Of a stretch of DNA of 64,000 nucleotides, positions 46,286-54,884 are shown in pieces (positions within the stretch are counted from its first letter, which is position 1; every line of letters begins with the position of its first letter). The translations under genes were made by a program, and so were the position numbers. Under the pieces are notes generated by a model. The model worked only from the letters and a program-made list of their open reading frames with translations. It was not told where the DNA came from and ran no database searches. The DNA lies in the NCBI RefSeq assembly GCF_011440375.1, contig NZ_JAAOIR010000001.1:124001-188000 (forward strand). The letters run 5' to 3'. The DNA comes from Halorubellus sp. JP-L1. GTDB lineage: Archaea; Halobacteriota; Halobacteria; Halobacteriales; Natrialbaceae.

Positions 46286-47041
46286 ATGGAAGTACGTGAC
46301 GCCACCGCGGACGACTTCGAGGCGATGCGGCGGACGGCTGCAGCGTCGATGCACGAGTCCTACGATTCGTTCCTGGACCCGCAGACGATCGACGCGGCGC
46401 TCGAGGAATGGTACGGCGCGGACACGCTGGCCGCGCAGGTGTCCGCGGCGGACGCGCTCCTGTACGTCGCCGAGGCCGACGACGACGGCGTCGTCGGGTT
46501 CGTGCAGGCGGAGGTCGTGACGAAAGACCCGGTCGAGGGCCGCATCCTCTGGCTGCACGTGCATCCCGAAGCGCGGGGAGATGGCGTCGGGTCGCGGCTG
46601 TTCGTTCGCGCGCAGGAGGAACTCCTCCAGCGGGGCGCCGAGCGCATCACGGGCGTCGTCCTCGAGGGGAACGAGCTCGGGACGGCGTTCTACGAGGGCC
46701 ACGGGTTCGCGCGCGCCGGCGACCGGACGGTCGACGTCGGCGACGAGTCCTACGCGGAGGCGCTGTACGTGCAGGCGGAAGCCGGAGAGGTCGAGTGGGA
46801 GAGCCTCGACGAGTACGACGTCGACGGCCAGTCGGTGTTCGTGAGCTACAGCGAGGCCGACCGCGGGTCGAAGGGGCCGCTCTACCAGGCGTACAGCGAC
46901 CCCGACCGCGACCGCAAGTACGGCTACTTCTGCGGCGCGTGTCACTCCTTCGACGTGTCGATGAGCTCGATGGGGGTCGTCGAGTGCAACGACTGCGAGA
47001 ACCGCCGGAAGGCGACCCGCTGGGACGCCTCCTACCTCTGA
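46286..47041 (+). CDS. GNAT acetyltransferase with C-terminal zinc ribbon
   Basis: The product is 251 residues. The GNAT domain (1-~150) has the acetyl-CoA motif WLHVHPEARGDGVGSRLF and the late strand/helix FYEGHGFARAGDR. The C-terminal ~80 residues include YFCGACHSFDVSMSSMG and then ECNDCEN, giving two CxxC pairs of a zinc ribbon. The acceptor substrate is unknown; the ribbon may recruit a nucleic acid or protein. The leaderless promoter GTTATTACGG is about 27 bases before ATG 46286. Confidence 0.88.
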   Translation: MEVRDATADDFEAMRRTAAASMHESYDSFLDPQTIDAALEEWYGADTLAAQVSAADALLYVAEADDDGVVGFVQAEVVTKDPVEGRILWLHVHPEARGDGVGSRLFVRAQEELLQRGAERITGVVLEGNELGTAFYEGHGFARAGDRTVDVGDESYAEALYVQAEAGEVEWESLDEYDVDGQSVFVSYSEADRGSKGPLYQAYSDPDRDRKYGYFCGACHSFDVSMSSMGVVECNDCENRRKATRWDASYL

Positions 47042-47092
47042 GAGTCGATCGCCGGAGTGACGCCTTCGCCACAGCGGAAGTGTCAGAACAGC

Positions 47093-47152
47093 GACGCCAG
47101 CCCCGACGCCAACCTCGACGCCAATCTCGACGCCACCCGCGATGCCGTGGGT
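47093..47152. repeat. 12-bp tandem repeat, about five units
   Basis: The units GACGCCAGCCCC, GACGCCAACCTC, GACGCCAATCTC, GACGCCACCCGC and a degenerate GATGCCGTGGGT lie in the gap before the RimK-like gene. Their period is a multiple of three but no gene frame covers them convincingly. Likely slippage-prone intergenic sequence. Confidence 0.7.
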
Positions 47153-47220
47153 GGCACGCACACGCACTTGCGACCGCGCTATCAGGGAACGCTTTTGGAA
47201 CCAGCGCGAGTGGGTAGTAT

Positions 47221-48576
47221 ATGAACGGTTCGTCCGGTGTACGCGTCGGTGTTCTCAGTTTCCACAACAGCAAGGAGTCCAAGGCGATCTGTAACGCGAT
47301 CGAGGACCTCGGGCACGAACCCGAGTGGCTGCGCGAGGAGAACACGAGCGTCCGCGTGCGCGGCAACGACGTCGAGTTGACGCCGAACGTGGACGTCGTG
47401 GCGAACCGGATGCTGCTCTCGAACACCGAGCAGCCCTGCGAGGACCTCGGGGTCGCGAACACGATCGCGAGCCTGCGGCCGATGCTGAACGCGCCGAACG
47501 CGACGCTCCGGGCGTCCCACAAGTTCGCGACCGCGGGCGCGCTCGCCGAAGCCGACATCCAGGTGCCGGACGCGCTGCTGGCGCTCGATGCGACGACGCT
47601 GAACGCCGCGCGGGAGGAGTTCGGCGACGAAGCCGTGTACAAGACCGCGATCGGGACCCACGGCGGCGGGACGTGGAAGGTCGGGCGAGACGAGCACGTG
47701 AACCCGAAGGTCGGGAACCGGTACGCGTTCCTCCAGAGCCTCATCGAGCGCGACGACCAGGACCACCGCGACATCCGCGTGTACGTCGTCGGTGACGAGG
47801 TCGTCGGCGCGATGTACCGGTACGCGCCCGACAACGACTGGCGGACGAACGTCGCGCTCGGCGGGAGCGTCGAGGACGCGACCGGCGACCTCCCCGACGA
47901 GGTCGTCGACATCGCGACGGAGGCGTCGGACGTCGTCGGCCTGGACTACGCGGGCGTCGACATCGTCGAGGGGAACGAGGGCTGGTTCGTCCTCGAGGTC
48001 AACCCGACGGCGGGATTCAAGGGACTGTACGAGGCGACCGGGCGGAGTCCGGCGCCGTACATCGCGAAGCTCGCGATCGAACGGGCCGGTGGGAGCGTCG
48101 ACGCGGAGCGCGTTCGCGAACTCTCGGCGACGCTCGACGACTCCGTGCCGTCGTGCAAGCCGCGCGCGCCGACGTCGGAGTCCGACGAACCGGTCGTCGT
48201 CGGGTACACGGAGGAGGTCGTCGTCCACGGCACGCAGGGCTCGAAGACGGTGCTCGCGAAGTCCGACACGGGCGCGACCCGCACCAGTATCGACACGAGC
48301 CTCGCCGCGGAGATCGGCGCCGGCCCGATCAAGTCCGTGATGAAGGTGAAGTCCGGGAGCCTGAAGAGCGGGAAGTCGCGACCGGTCGTCGACCTCGTCG
48401 TCGGCGTCGGCGGCCGCCAGCATACGGTCACGGCGAGCGTCGAGGACCGCAGTCACATGGACTACCCGCTCCTCCTCGGCCGGGACATCCTCGGGAACTA
48501 CCAGGTGGACGTCTCCAAGCGCGTGGACGCGACCGAGGAAGCGGACGACGAGGAGGAAGAAGAGAGCCTGGAATAG
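47221..48576 (+). CDS. RimK-like ATP-grasp ligase fused to aspartic-protease-like domain
   Basis: The product is 451 residues. The N-terminal ~300 residues are a RimK/glutathione-synthetase ATP-grasp ligase (ASHKFATAGALAEA, KTAIGTHGGGTWKV, FVLEVNPTAGFKGLYEATG). After a linker the C-terminal part (~325-440) resembles the RimB/Zn_protease (PF05618) retropepsin-like fold, with D349-T-G-A in KSDTGATRTSID and a second LLLGRDIL motif. Known RimK enzymes add glutamates to peptides or make amide bonds; the RimB-type domain could trim such a product. The real substrate is unknown. The final residues are acidic. Confidence 0.88.
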   Translation: MNGSSGVRVGVLSFHNSKESKAICNAIEDLGHEPEWLREENTSVRVRGNDVELTPNVDVVANRMLLSNTEQPCEDLGVANTIASLRPMLNAPNATLRASHKFATAGALAEADIQVPDALLALDATTLNAAREEFGDEAVYKTAIGTHGGGTWKVGRDEHVNPKVGNRYAFLQSLIERDDQDHRDIRVYVVGDEVVGAMYRYAPDNDWRTNVALGGSVEDATGDLPDEVVDIATEASDVVGLDYAGVDIVEGNEGWFVLEVNPTAGFKGLYEATGRSPAPYIAKLAIERAGGSVDAERVRELSATLDDSVPSCKPRAPTSESDEPVVVGYTEEVVVHGTQGSKTVLAKSDTGATRTSIDTSLAAEIGAGPIKSVMKVKSGSLKSGKSRPVVDLVVGVGGRQHTVTASVEDRSHMDYPLLLGRDILGNYQVDVSKRVDATEEADDEEEEESLE

Positions 48577-48579
48577 CTC

Positions 48580-48924
48580 CTAGATGGCTTGAAGCGTCCA
48601 GAGGGCGACCATCCCGGCGGCGATCGTCGCGAGCACGTTCTCGGTCTTCCAGGCGACGAGCGCCGCGATCGCCGCGGCCGGGAGCTTCGGCGAGTACGCC
48701 ACCGTCGGGAGGACGAGCGCCCCGCCGGACGCGTCGACGGCGACGACGGCGGGGACGACGAGTGCGGCGAGGACTGCCGCGGGCACGAACTCGAGCGCGC
48801 GCTCGATGCGTGGCGGGATCTCGTCGACGCGACCGACGACGACGACGAACGACGCCCTGAGGGCGTACGTGCCGACGCCGCCGGCGAGCACGACCAGCCA
48901 GAGGACGCCCGCGTCGTCGATCAT
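48580..48924 (-). CDS. azlD: AzlD-type branched-chain amino acid exporter subunit
   Basis: The product is 114 residues with four hydrophobic segments (LWLVVLAGGVGTYALRASFV, LEFVPAAVLAALVVPAVV, LPAAAIAALVAW, and a C-terminal helix), matching the small AzlD subunit. It partners AzlC, whose gene overlaps its ATG by four bases upstream. Together they export branched-chain amino acids or analogues in bacteria. Confidence 0.9.
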   Translation of the reverse strand: MIDDAGVLWLVVLAGGVGTYALRASFVVVVGRVDEIPPRIERALEFVPAAVLAALVVPAVVAVDASGGALVLPTVAYSPKLPAAAIAALVAWKTENVLATIAAGMVALWTLQAI

Positions 48925-49643
48925 GCCTCCTCCTCCGCCGAGCCGTCGGTGGCGTCGGTCGCGAGTGCGTCGTCGAGGATCGTCGCGACGACGACGCCGG
49001 CGAGCGCCGCGGCGACGAGCGACACGTCGTAGGGGAGGTTCGCCCCGAGGACGGTGCCGACGCCGCCGACGAGCGCCGCGAGCGCACTCGCCCTGTCGGT
49101 GACGTTCGGGACGAGGAGCGCGAGGAACGTGAGGGGGATGGCGAACTCGAGGGAGAGCCCCGGTGGGACGCGCGCGCCGACGAGGATGCCCGTGATCGTG
49201 GACAGCTGCCACGCGATCCAGAGCGTGAAGGCGGCGCCGACGTAGTACCAGAGCCGCCGGTCGGGACTGGTGTCTTGCTCGCGGTACTCGGTGAGTGCGA
49301 CGGCGTACGCCTGATCGGTCATCAGGTACGCACAGATCGCGCGGGAACGCGTGGTGAACGCGCGGAAGTGCGGCGCGATGCTCGCCGCGTACATCGGGTA
49401 CCGGAGGTTCACGACGAGGATCGTCGCGAGGACGACGACCGCGGGCGAGCCCTTCGCGATGAGGTCGACCGCGGCGAGCTGAGCCGCGCCCGCGAACACG
49501 ATCGCGGACATCGCCGCGACGAGCGTCGGGTCGAGCCCGCGGTCGATCGCCGTCACACCGTACACGAGGCCGAACGGGACGACGCCGAGGAGGAACGGAC
49601 TGATCGCGCGTGCGCCGTCGATGGCGTCCGCCCGATCACTCAC
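48921..49643 (-). CDS. azlC: AzlC-type branched-chain amino acid exporter subunit
   Basis: The product is 240 residues. Family features are GVVPFGLVYGVTAI, AMSAIVFAGAAQLAAVDLI and NLRYPMYAASIAPHFR. It has about seven to eight helices and an acidic C-terminus. I chose the GTG at 49643 because a Shine-Dalgarno-like GGGGGGTG precedes it; an in-frame GTG at 49673 would add ten residues. It is the first gene of the azlCD operon. Confidence 0.9.
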   Translation of the reverse strand: MSDRADAIDGARAISPFLLGVVPFGLVYGVTAIDRGLDPTLVAAMSAIVFAGAAQLAAVDLIAKGSPAVVVLATILVVNLRYPMYAASIAPHFRAFTTRSRAICAYLMTDQAYAVALTEYREQDTSPDRRLWYYVGAAFTLWIAWQLSTITGILVGARVPPGLSLEFAIPLTFLALLVPNVTDRASALAALVGGVGTVLGANLPYDVSLVAAALAGVVVATILDDALATDATDGSAEEEA

Positions 49644-49777
49644 GGTGGCACCCCCCGGTTTGTCGCGTAACACGCAGGCATGAACGGGGCCGACGAAGGC
49701 ACGCCCAATCGCTCTTTGGGTCGGGGCAGACGCTGACCCGGGGCGAAAGCGGCCACGCGCGCCGACCGCCGAACCCG

Positions 49778-49847
49778 GTCAGTCCTCCACCACTTCGTCG
49801 ACGGCCACACCGGCTCGGCGAGTCAGTCCTCCACCACTTCGTCGACG
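49778..49847. repeat. 26-bp direct repeat over the 3' end of the glycosylase gene
   Basis: The same 26 bases (beginning GTCAGTCCTCCACCACTTCG) occur at 49778 and 49822, a 44-base period. The second copy contains the stop codon and last codons of the glycosylase gene. The first lies just beyond the stop, so a short tandem duplication has left a spare C-terminal coding end. Confidence 0.8.
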
Positions 49848-50479
49848 CCGTCGACGACGTCTTCCTCGATCCGCCAGAGGTAGAGCGTCGCGTAGCTCCG
49901 GTACGGCTTCCAGCGTTCGGCGCGCCCGACCATCTCGCTGCGCGAGAGGTCGTCGCCGTCGGGGAACACGCGCCGCATCCCTTTGCGGACGCCGAGGTCG
50001 CCGACCGGGAAGACATCCTCGCGGCCGAGCGCGAACAAGAGCTGCATGTTCGCGGTCCAGTCGCCGACGCCCGTGATCGACGTGAGAGCCTCGCGGACGG
50101 CGTCGTCGTCCCAGTCCGCGAAGTGGTCGACCGAGTACCCGCGCTCGGCGAACGTCTCGGCGACCGCGTTCACGTACCGCGTCTTCTGCCGGGACAGCCC
50201 GACGTCCCGCAAAACGTCGTCGTCGGCGGCGCGAATCCCGTCGGGCGTGACGTCCACGGCGTCGAACAGGCGCTCTCTGGTCGCCGCCGCGCTCGCCATC
50301 GACACCTGCTGTCGGAGGATCGAGACGACGAGGCGCTCGAAGAGGTCCTCGGCGGTCTCGACGGAGAGTTCGCCGTGCTCGGCGACGGCCGGTCCGAGAT
50401 ACTCGTCCGCTCGGAGGAACGGGTGCGGGTCGTCGTCGACGGCTTCCGGAGCGTCGGTGGCTTCCGAGTCGTTCGTCAC
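49823..50479 (-). CDS. AlkA-type DNA-3-methyladenine glycosylase
   Basis: The product is 218 residues of the HhH-GPD superfamily: VVSILRQQVSMASAAA, the helix-hairpin-helix ALTSITGVGDWTANM and the catalytic Asp in DVFPVGDLGVRKGM, then RWKPYRSYATLYLWR. It excises alkylated bases. I chose the GTG at 50479 because CCATAACTCC is about 27 bases upstream; an ATG at 50515 would add twelve residues. Confidence 0.9.
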   Translation of the reverse strand: MTNDSEATDAPEAVDDDPHPFLRADEYLGPAVAEHGELSVETAEDLFERLVVSILRQQVSMASAAATRERLFDAVDVTPDGIRAADDDVLRDVGLSRQKTRYVNAVAETFAERGYSVDHFADWDDDAVREALTSITGVGDWTANMQLLFALGREDVFPVGDLGVRKGMRRVFPDGDDLSRSEMVGRAERWKPYRSYATLYLWRIEEDVVDGVDEVVED

Positions 50480-50614
50480 GGGCGCCCGTAGCCGCTCGGC
50501 GGAGTTATGGTTCACGGGTTCGAGGTGCTCGCGGTCCGCGTCGCCAATGCGCCCGGCGGCGGGCTAGAGGATTTGGCTGGACCCACACCTGTCGCGAGTG
50601 ACACAACCCTAGAC

Positions 50615-51055
50615 ATGGAACGAACCGAACGATCCGTTGGGTCGTCCGTGACCACGGCCGTCGACGCCGCCCTCGCGTTCGCGGGCATCGTCGCTATCGT
50701 CTTCCCAATCACCGCGCTTGCGGATGCGGTCCTCGGATCGCCGCTCGGACGGGGCGTCCTGTTCGCCTCCTTCGCGGCTGGTGCGCTCGGAGCGGCTGGT
50801 TTCGTCACGACCGACCGGTCGCTCACGCGGCTCGCGAAGTTCCTCGGATTCTCGTTCGCGAGCGGGTTCGGGTGGCTCGTCGTCGTCGCCGCCGTCATGA
50901 CCGCGTTCGGCGTCGCTATCCCCGCGGGCGACCGGCGGCCGTTCCTCTACGCCGGACTGCTCGCGCTCGCCACCGGCTACACGTTCGTGTACGGGGACGC
51001 CGTCGACGCGACGTTCGAGTCCGGGGACCCCTCCTCGTTCGGGAGTGAGTCCTGA
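50615..51055 (+). CDS. Tandem paralogous membrane protein 1
   Basis: The product is 146 residues with four hydrophobic helices. It shares the order of landmarks with the next two genes: an N-terminal helix, a Leu/Gly loop, RLAKFLGFSFASGFGWLVVV, and a final helix LLALATGYTFVYGDA. No family recognised; it ends in a short polar tail. Confidence 0.72.
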   Translation: MERTERSVGSSVTTAVDAALAFAGIVAIVFPITALADAVLGSPLGRGVLFASFAAGALGAAGFVTTDRSLTRLAKFLGFSFASGFGWLVVVAAVMTAFGVAIPAGDRRPFLYAGLLALATGYTFVYGDAVDATFESGDPSSFGSES

Positions 51056-51158
51056 CGGACGTTCGACCACGGCCGGTCGAGTGCGGGCGGGTCCCAGACC
51101 GGCGCCCTCGAAGCACTCCGATCGGTAGTGTCAGGTAGGAGAACCTCGACCGTCGAGT

Positions 51159-51566
51159 ATGGGAAGCGCCGCTCGCGAGGCCACGTCCTGGCTGCTCGCA
51201 ACGCTCGACTTCGTCTTCGCGTTCGTCGGCGTCGGCGCCGTCGCGTACCCGACCCTCCGGCTCGTCGCCGAACTCGCCGGGCCGACAGTCCCGCGCGGAC
51301 TCGTCCCGCTCGCGGCGTTCGCGCTCGCGTTCGGCGCGAGCTACCCGTACGTCGCCGGGGACTGGTCGCTCGGCCGCCTCGGCGAGTTCCTCTTCGTCGC
51401 CATCGCGAGCACGCTCGCGTGGGGCGTCCTCGTCGCCGGCGTCGTCCTCGCGCTCGACCTTCCGAGCTACCCCGCCGACCCTGCACCCGCCGCGACCGCA
51501 TGGACGCTCGCGCTCGCCACCGCGTACGCGGTCGTCTACTGGCGAGCGATTCGACTGTTCCGGTGA
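51159..51566 (+). CDS. Tandem paralogous membrane protein 2
   Basis: The product is 135 residues with four helices. It aligns with its neighbours through RLGEFLFVAIASTLAWGVLV and TLALATAYAVVYWRA. It lies 103 bases after protein 1 and 63 bases before protein 3, on the same strand. Function unknown. Confidence 0.72.
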   Translation: MGSAAREATSWLLATLDFVFAFVGVGAVAYPTLRLVAELAGPTVPRGLVPLAAFALAFGASYPYVAGDWSLGRLGEFLFVAIASTLAWGVLVAGVVLALDLPSYPADPAPAATAWTLALATAYAVVYWRAIRLFR

Positions 51567-51629
51567 TCCACTGTCGGTGACTCGCAGCGGACCGAAACTC
51601 TCACGGAGTGAAGCGGCGACGACCATACC

Positions 51630-52031
51630 ATGCCCGACCTCGAACAGCGCGTGCAGGCGTTCCTCGACGTGGGCGTCGAAGTCGCCCTCGCCGCCATCGC
51701 GTTCCTCCTCGTCTCCCTCTTCACGATCGGTCTCGCGAACAGCGTCCTCGGGTCGCCGCTCGCGGCCGGCGTCCCCGTGCTCACTGTCGGCGTCGTCCTC
51801 GTCGGGACCGCGGTCGCCGTCGGCCAGGGCTGGTCGTCGGAGCACCTGGGGCACTTCCTGACGGCCTCGCTCGGCGCCGGCGCGGTCTGGGTGCTCGTCG
51901 TCGGGAGCATCGTCTACGCCTTCGACCTCCCGCTCGCCGCCCGAGACCCGGTCGCGATCCTCACCGCGTGGTCCCTCGGGCTCGCGACCGCCTACGTCGC
52001 CGTCTACGTCGGGGAGGACGCACTCGCCTGA
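51630..52031 (+). CDS. Tandem paralogous membrane protein 3
   Basis: The product is 133 residues with four helices. HLGHFLTASLGAGAVWVLVV and SLGLATAYVAVYVGED match the corresponding segments of the two preceding proteins, and SVLGSPLAAGV matches AVLGSPLGRGV of protein 1. Function unknown. Confidence 0.72.
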   Translation: MPDLEQRVQAFLDVGVEVALAAIAFLLVSLFTIGLANSVLGSPLAAGVPVLTVGVVLVGTAVAVGQGWSSEHLGHFLTASLGAGAVWVLVVGSIVYAFDLPLAARDPVAILTAWSLGLATAYVAVYVGEDALA

Positions 52032-52047
52032 CCGCAGGAAGCGTCCT

Positions 52048-52716
52048 TTAGAGCTCGTACTCGGGCCCGGACGTCGACGGCTTCACGGGCGTGCCGTCCG
52101 GTCGTAGCACCCACCAGACGTCCCCGACGCCCTGGCCCTCCGCGTCACCGGGCGATTCGTCGGGCGCGAAGTAGTACAGCGGCCAGCCGGCCGCGGCGAC
52201 CTGCGTCGACTCGTCGTCCCGCGAGAACGTCGTGAGTTCGGCGGTCACGCCGTCGCCCGCGACCGGGTCGCCCTCGACGGTGAGCGGCGGCCAGTTCGAC
52301 GCGCAGTCGCCGCTGCACGTACTCGACTCGCTTCCCTTCTCGTCGTTGTCGAACATGTAGAGCGTCATCCCGTCGGCGTCGACGAGGACGTCGCCGTGCT
52401 CGGAATGGGAGCGCACCTGGACCGTCGCGCGAGCGGACCCACCGTCTTCCGTCGCCGACTCCGCGTCGGTGTCGGTCTCTCCGTCAGTGTCGGTCCCGTC
52501 GTCGGTATCCGTCTCCGCGTCGGTCTCGGTTTCCCCGTGAGTATCGGTTTCGGTGGTGGTAGCCGCTCCGTCGTCGCCTGGAGCGGTGGTGGTCGCCGCC
52601 CCCTGGTCGGTGACTTCGGTCGCCGTCGCGTCGCCGCCGCCGGTGAGGCACCCGGCGGCGCCGACGACGATGCTGCTGCCGGCACCAGCGAGGACCGCGC
52701 GTCGTGAGAGGCGCAT
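52048..52716 (-). CDS. Tat lipoprotein with secreted-repeat (Yp motif) domain
   Basis: The product is 222 residues. The N-terminus MRLSRRAVLAGAGSSIVVGA combines a twin-arginine signal with a lipobox, the lipidated Cys being at ~22. A Thr/Asp/Glu linker follows. The mature part has two repeats of the COG4315/Lipoprotein_15 type (MTLYMFDNDEKGSESSTCSG, CASNWPP; then WPLYYFAPDESPGDAEG, GVGDVWWVL). Family function is unclear. The start is set by the Tat motif. Confidence 0.88.
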   Translation of the reverse strand: MRLSRRAVLAGAGSSIVVGAAGCLTGGGDATATEVTDQGAATTTAPGDDGAATTTETDTHGETETDAETDTDDGTDTDGETDTDAESATEDGGSARATVQVRSHSEHGDVLVDADGMTLYMFDNDEKGSESSTCSGDCASNWPPLTVEGDPVAGDGVTAELTTFSRDDESTQVAAAGWPLYYFAPDESPGDAEGQGVGDVWWVLRPDGTPVKPSTSGPEYEL

Positions 52717-52814
52717 GGTACAACGAGGGCCGCATCCGAGCAAGAAGCTATTCCGAACTCGGTCCAAAATTCGTCCGACATCGCGTCTCGCGAGCCCGGG
52801 GACGACCGATACTC

Positions 52815-53123
52815 TCAGCGGAGCGTGACGTTCGCGAGGAACGCGAGCGCGAGGAGTTCCAGCCCGCAGAGGAAGGTCAAACCGACCTGGACCTCGAGGC
52901 TCGACTCGACGAACCAGCCGACGAACGCCGGGTGGAGGACGTAGAAGAACAGCCAGAGCAAGTTCTCCACGAAGAGGAACCCCGCGAACACGAGGAGTGC
53001 GAGCGTGTGCGACGCCCCGTGCTGGCGGTAGTTCCGGAGCCAGACGCTCCCCAACGCGAGCAGGAGCAGGGCGTTCGCGCCCGCGGCGACGCGAGCGACG
53101 TCAAGCCAGACGGCCATCGTCAC
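52815..53123 (-). CDS. Three-helix membrane protein paired with winged-helix gene
   Basis: The product is 102 residues from the GTG at 53123; an ATG at 53117 is an alternative. Three hydrophobic helices (VAAGANALLLLALGSVWLRN, HTLALLVFAGFLFVENLLWL, VGLTFLCGLELLALAFLA) are present. The pattern of a small ArsR-like regulator followed by a short membrane protein is common in haloarchaea. The function is unknown; they are probably cotranscribed with a 48-base gap. Confidence 0.72.
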   Translation of the reverse strand: MTMAVWLDVARVAAGANALLLLALGSVWLRNYRQHGASHTLALLVFAGFLFVENLLWLFFYVLHPAFVGWFVESSLEVQVGLTFLCGLELLALAFLANVTLR

Positions 53124-53171
53124 CCCCTATGGAAGGCATCGCCAAATGTGCTGTCCAAACTTCGTCCGAAC

Positions 53172-53459
53172 TCATGGGTCGTCCTCCGCGACGGTGTCGA
53201 GTACCTCCTCGACGATCCCCCAGTTCGACTTCGCTTGGTCCGTGAACAGGTAGACGGCGGCGTAGTCGTCGTCGGTCCGCCGGACGACGTTGTTCTCCAT
53301 GAGGACGTCCAGGTGGTGGCGTATCGTCGTGTAGTCCATGTCGAGTTCCTCGGCGAGCTGGTTCGCGTTCTGCGGTCGCTCGTCGAGCGCCTGCACGATG
53401 CGGACGCGCGTCGGCCCGCCGCGGGAACTCGCGAGTACGTACCACAGAACGCCCTCCAT
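53172..53459 (-). CDS. ArsR-like winged-helix regulator
   Basis: The product is 95 residues. The HTH reads TRVRIVQALDERPQNANQLA, then EELDMDYTTIRHHLDVLMEN and NVVRRTDD. There is no metal-binding Cys pair, so the signal is not a classic ArsR metal. It probably regulates itself and the membrane protein that follows. Confidence 0.85.
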   Translation of the reverse strand: MEGVLWYVLASSRGGPTRVRIVQALDERPQNANQLAEELDMDYTTIRHHLDVLMENNVVRRTDDDYAAVYLFTDQAKSNWGIVEEVLDTVAEDDP

Positions 53460-53515
53460 CGGGGCGGAGATTCCCGGGGAGATGCCCTAAAGCCTCGGGC
53501 GAAGAAGTCGGTCAT

Positions 53516-53723
53516 ATGACGGCGTGCTCGTGGCCGCCTGAAAAACGGTCAGTTAGCGTGACAAACCAGCACAATCAGACGATGTCCCAATCGATCACAC
53601 GATGTCCGCGCGAGCAAAGCGAGCGCGGTTCACCGCGAGCGCCCCAGCGGGGCGCGAGTGGCATTTTTCATCGACGTTTTTCGAGGAGGGTCGGCGAAGC
53701 CGACCCGGCGAAGAAAAAGGTTG
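53516..53723. other. Non-coding gap with three strong hairpins
   Basis: I see no gene in this 208-base gap. Three inverted repeats stand out: CCGCGC...GCGCGG near 53608, GCGCCCC-AGC-GGGGCGC near 53639, and GGGTCGGC-GAA-GCCGACCC near 53688. Short T or A runs lie between them. Seen from the acyl-CoA dehydrogenase gene the order is a T tract then hairpins, consistent with a transcription end region. Confidence 0.6.
53705..53722 (-). terminator. T-tract terminator of acyl-CoA dehydrogenase gene
   Basis: Immediately after the stop codon the minus strand reads ACCTTTTTCTTCGCC, a T-rich tract of the kind that ends archaeal transcripts, followed by the perfect 8-bp hairpin at about 53688. Confidence 0.5.
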
Positions 53724-54875
53724 TCAGTAGCCCTTGCCGAGGAGTTCGCGCGCGATGATGTTCTTCTGGATCTCGGTCGTGCCCTCGTAGATCTGCGTGA
53801 TCTTCGCGTCGCGGTAGAAGCGCTCGACGGGGAAGTCGTTCACGTAGCCGGCGCCGCCGTGGATCTGGACGGCCTCGTTCGCGGCGTCGACGGCGACGCG
53901 CGACGCGAACTCCTTCGCCATGGAGGCGAGTTTCGTGATGTCCTCGCCCTGGTCGACGTTCCACGCGGCCTTGTACGTCAGCATGCGCGCCGCCTCCGTG
54001 CGCGTGTGCATGTCGGCGAGCTTGTGCTGGATGGCCTGGAAGTCGCCGATGGGGCGGTCGAACTGCTCGCGCTCCTGCGCGTAGTCGAGCGCGGCCTCGG
54101 CGGCGCCCTTCGCGATACCGACGCCCTGGGCGGCGACGGCGGTGCGGGTCTCGTCGAAGAACTGCATCTGCTGGAGGAAGCCCATCCCGCGCGTCCCGAC
54201 GAGGTTCTCCTCGGGAACGCGGACGTCGTTCAGGATGAGTTCCGCGGTGTCGCTCGCGCGGATGCCCAGTTTCCCCGTGATCTTCTCGGCCTCGAACCCG
54301 TCGCGGTCGGCCTCGACGACGATCTGACTGAAGCCGTTGTAGCGCCCCTCGGCGTCCGGGTCGGTCTCGCAGAGGACGACGTAGTAGTCGCCGATCGAGC
54401 CGTTCGTGATCCACATCTTGTTCCCGTCTATCACCCACTCGTCGCCGTCCTTCTCGGCCTGCGTGGAGACCGAGGAGACGTCGCTCCCGGTGTCGGGTTC
54501 GCTGATGGCCGCGCCCATGATGGCGTCGCCCTTCGGGATGGGTTCGAGGAAGCGCTCCTTCTGATCTTCCGTCCCGAACTCCATGATGGCGTCCGCGCCG
54601 AAGGACGCCGAAGTCAGGCAGAGCCCGATGCCGGGGTCCACTGCGAACAGTTCCTCGGTGATGAGTGCGGATTCGAGGTTGCCGTAGTCCGCGCCCCCGT
54701 ACTCGAAGGGGATGTGTGCGCCGAGCAGGCCGGCATCGGCGGCCTTCTCCATGACCTCCCAGGGGTACTCCTCGTTCACGTCGTACTCCTTCGCGACGGG
54801 TTCGACCTCGTTCTCGGCGAACCGTGCGACCTCCTCTTTGACCTGTTTCTGCTCGTCTGAGAGCGCGAAGTCCAT
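53724..54875 (-). CDS. Acyl-CoA dehydrogenase
   Basis: The product is 383 residues, full length. Motifs are [17 protein letters not shown] (substrate/FAD), [53 protein letters not shown] and the catalytic Glu in [13 protein letters not shown]. It performs the first step of beta-oxidation or a branched-chain acyl-CoA oxidation, passing electrons to ETF. It is divergent from a dehydrogenase-hydratase gene. A TTTTTAAC box about 27 bases upstream overlaps a palindrome, suggesting repressor control. Confidence 0.95.
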   Translation of the reverse strand: MDFALSDEQKQVKEEVARFAENEVEPVAKEYDVNEEYPWEVMEKAADAGLLGAHIPFEYGGADYGNLESALITEELFAVDPGIGLCLTSASFGADAIMEFGTEDQKERFLEPIPKGDAIMGAAISEPDTGSDVSSVSTQAEKDGDEWVIDGNKMWITNGSIGDYYVVLCETDPDAEGRYNGFSQIVVEADRDGFEAEKITGKLGIRASDTAELILNDVRVPEENLVGTRGMGFLQQMQFFDETRTAVAAQGVGIAKGAAEAALDYAQEREQFDRPIGDFQAIQHKLADMHTRTEAARMLTYKAAWNVDQGEDITKLASMAKEFASRVAVDAANEAVQIHGGAGYVNDFPVERFYRDAKITQIYEGTTEIQKNIIARELLGKGY

Positions 54876-54884
54876 AGTAAACCA

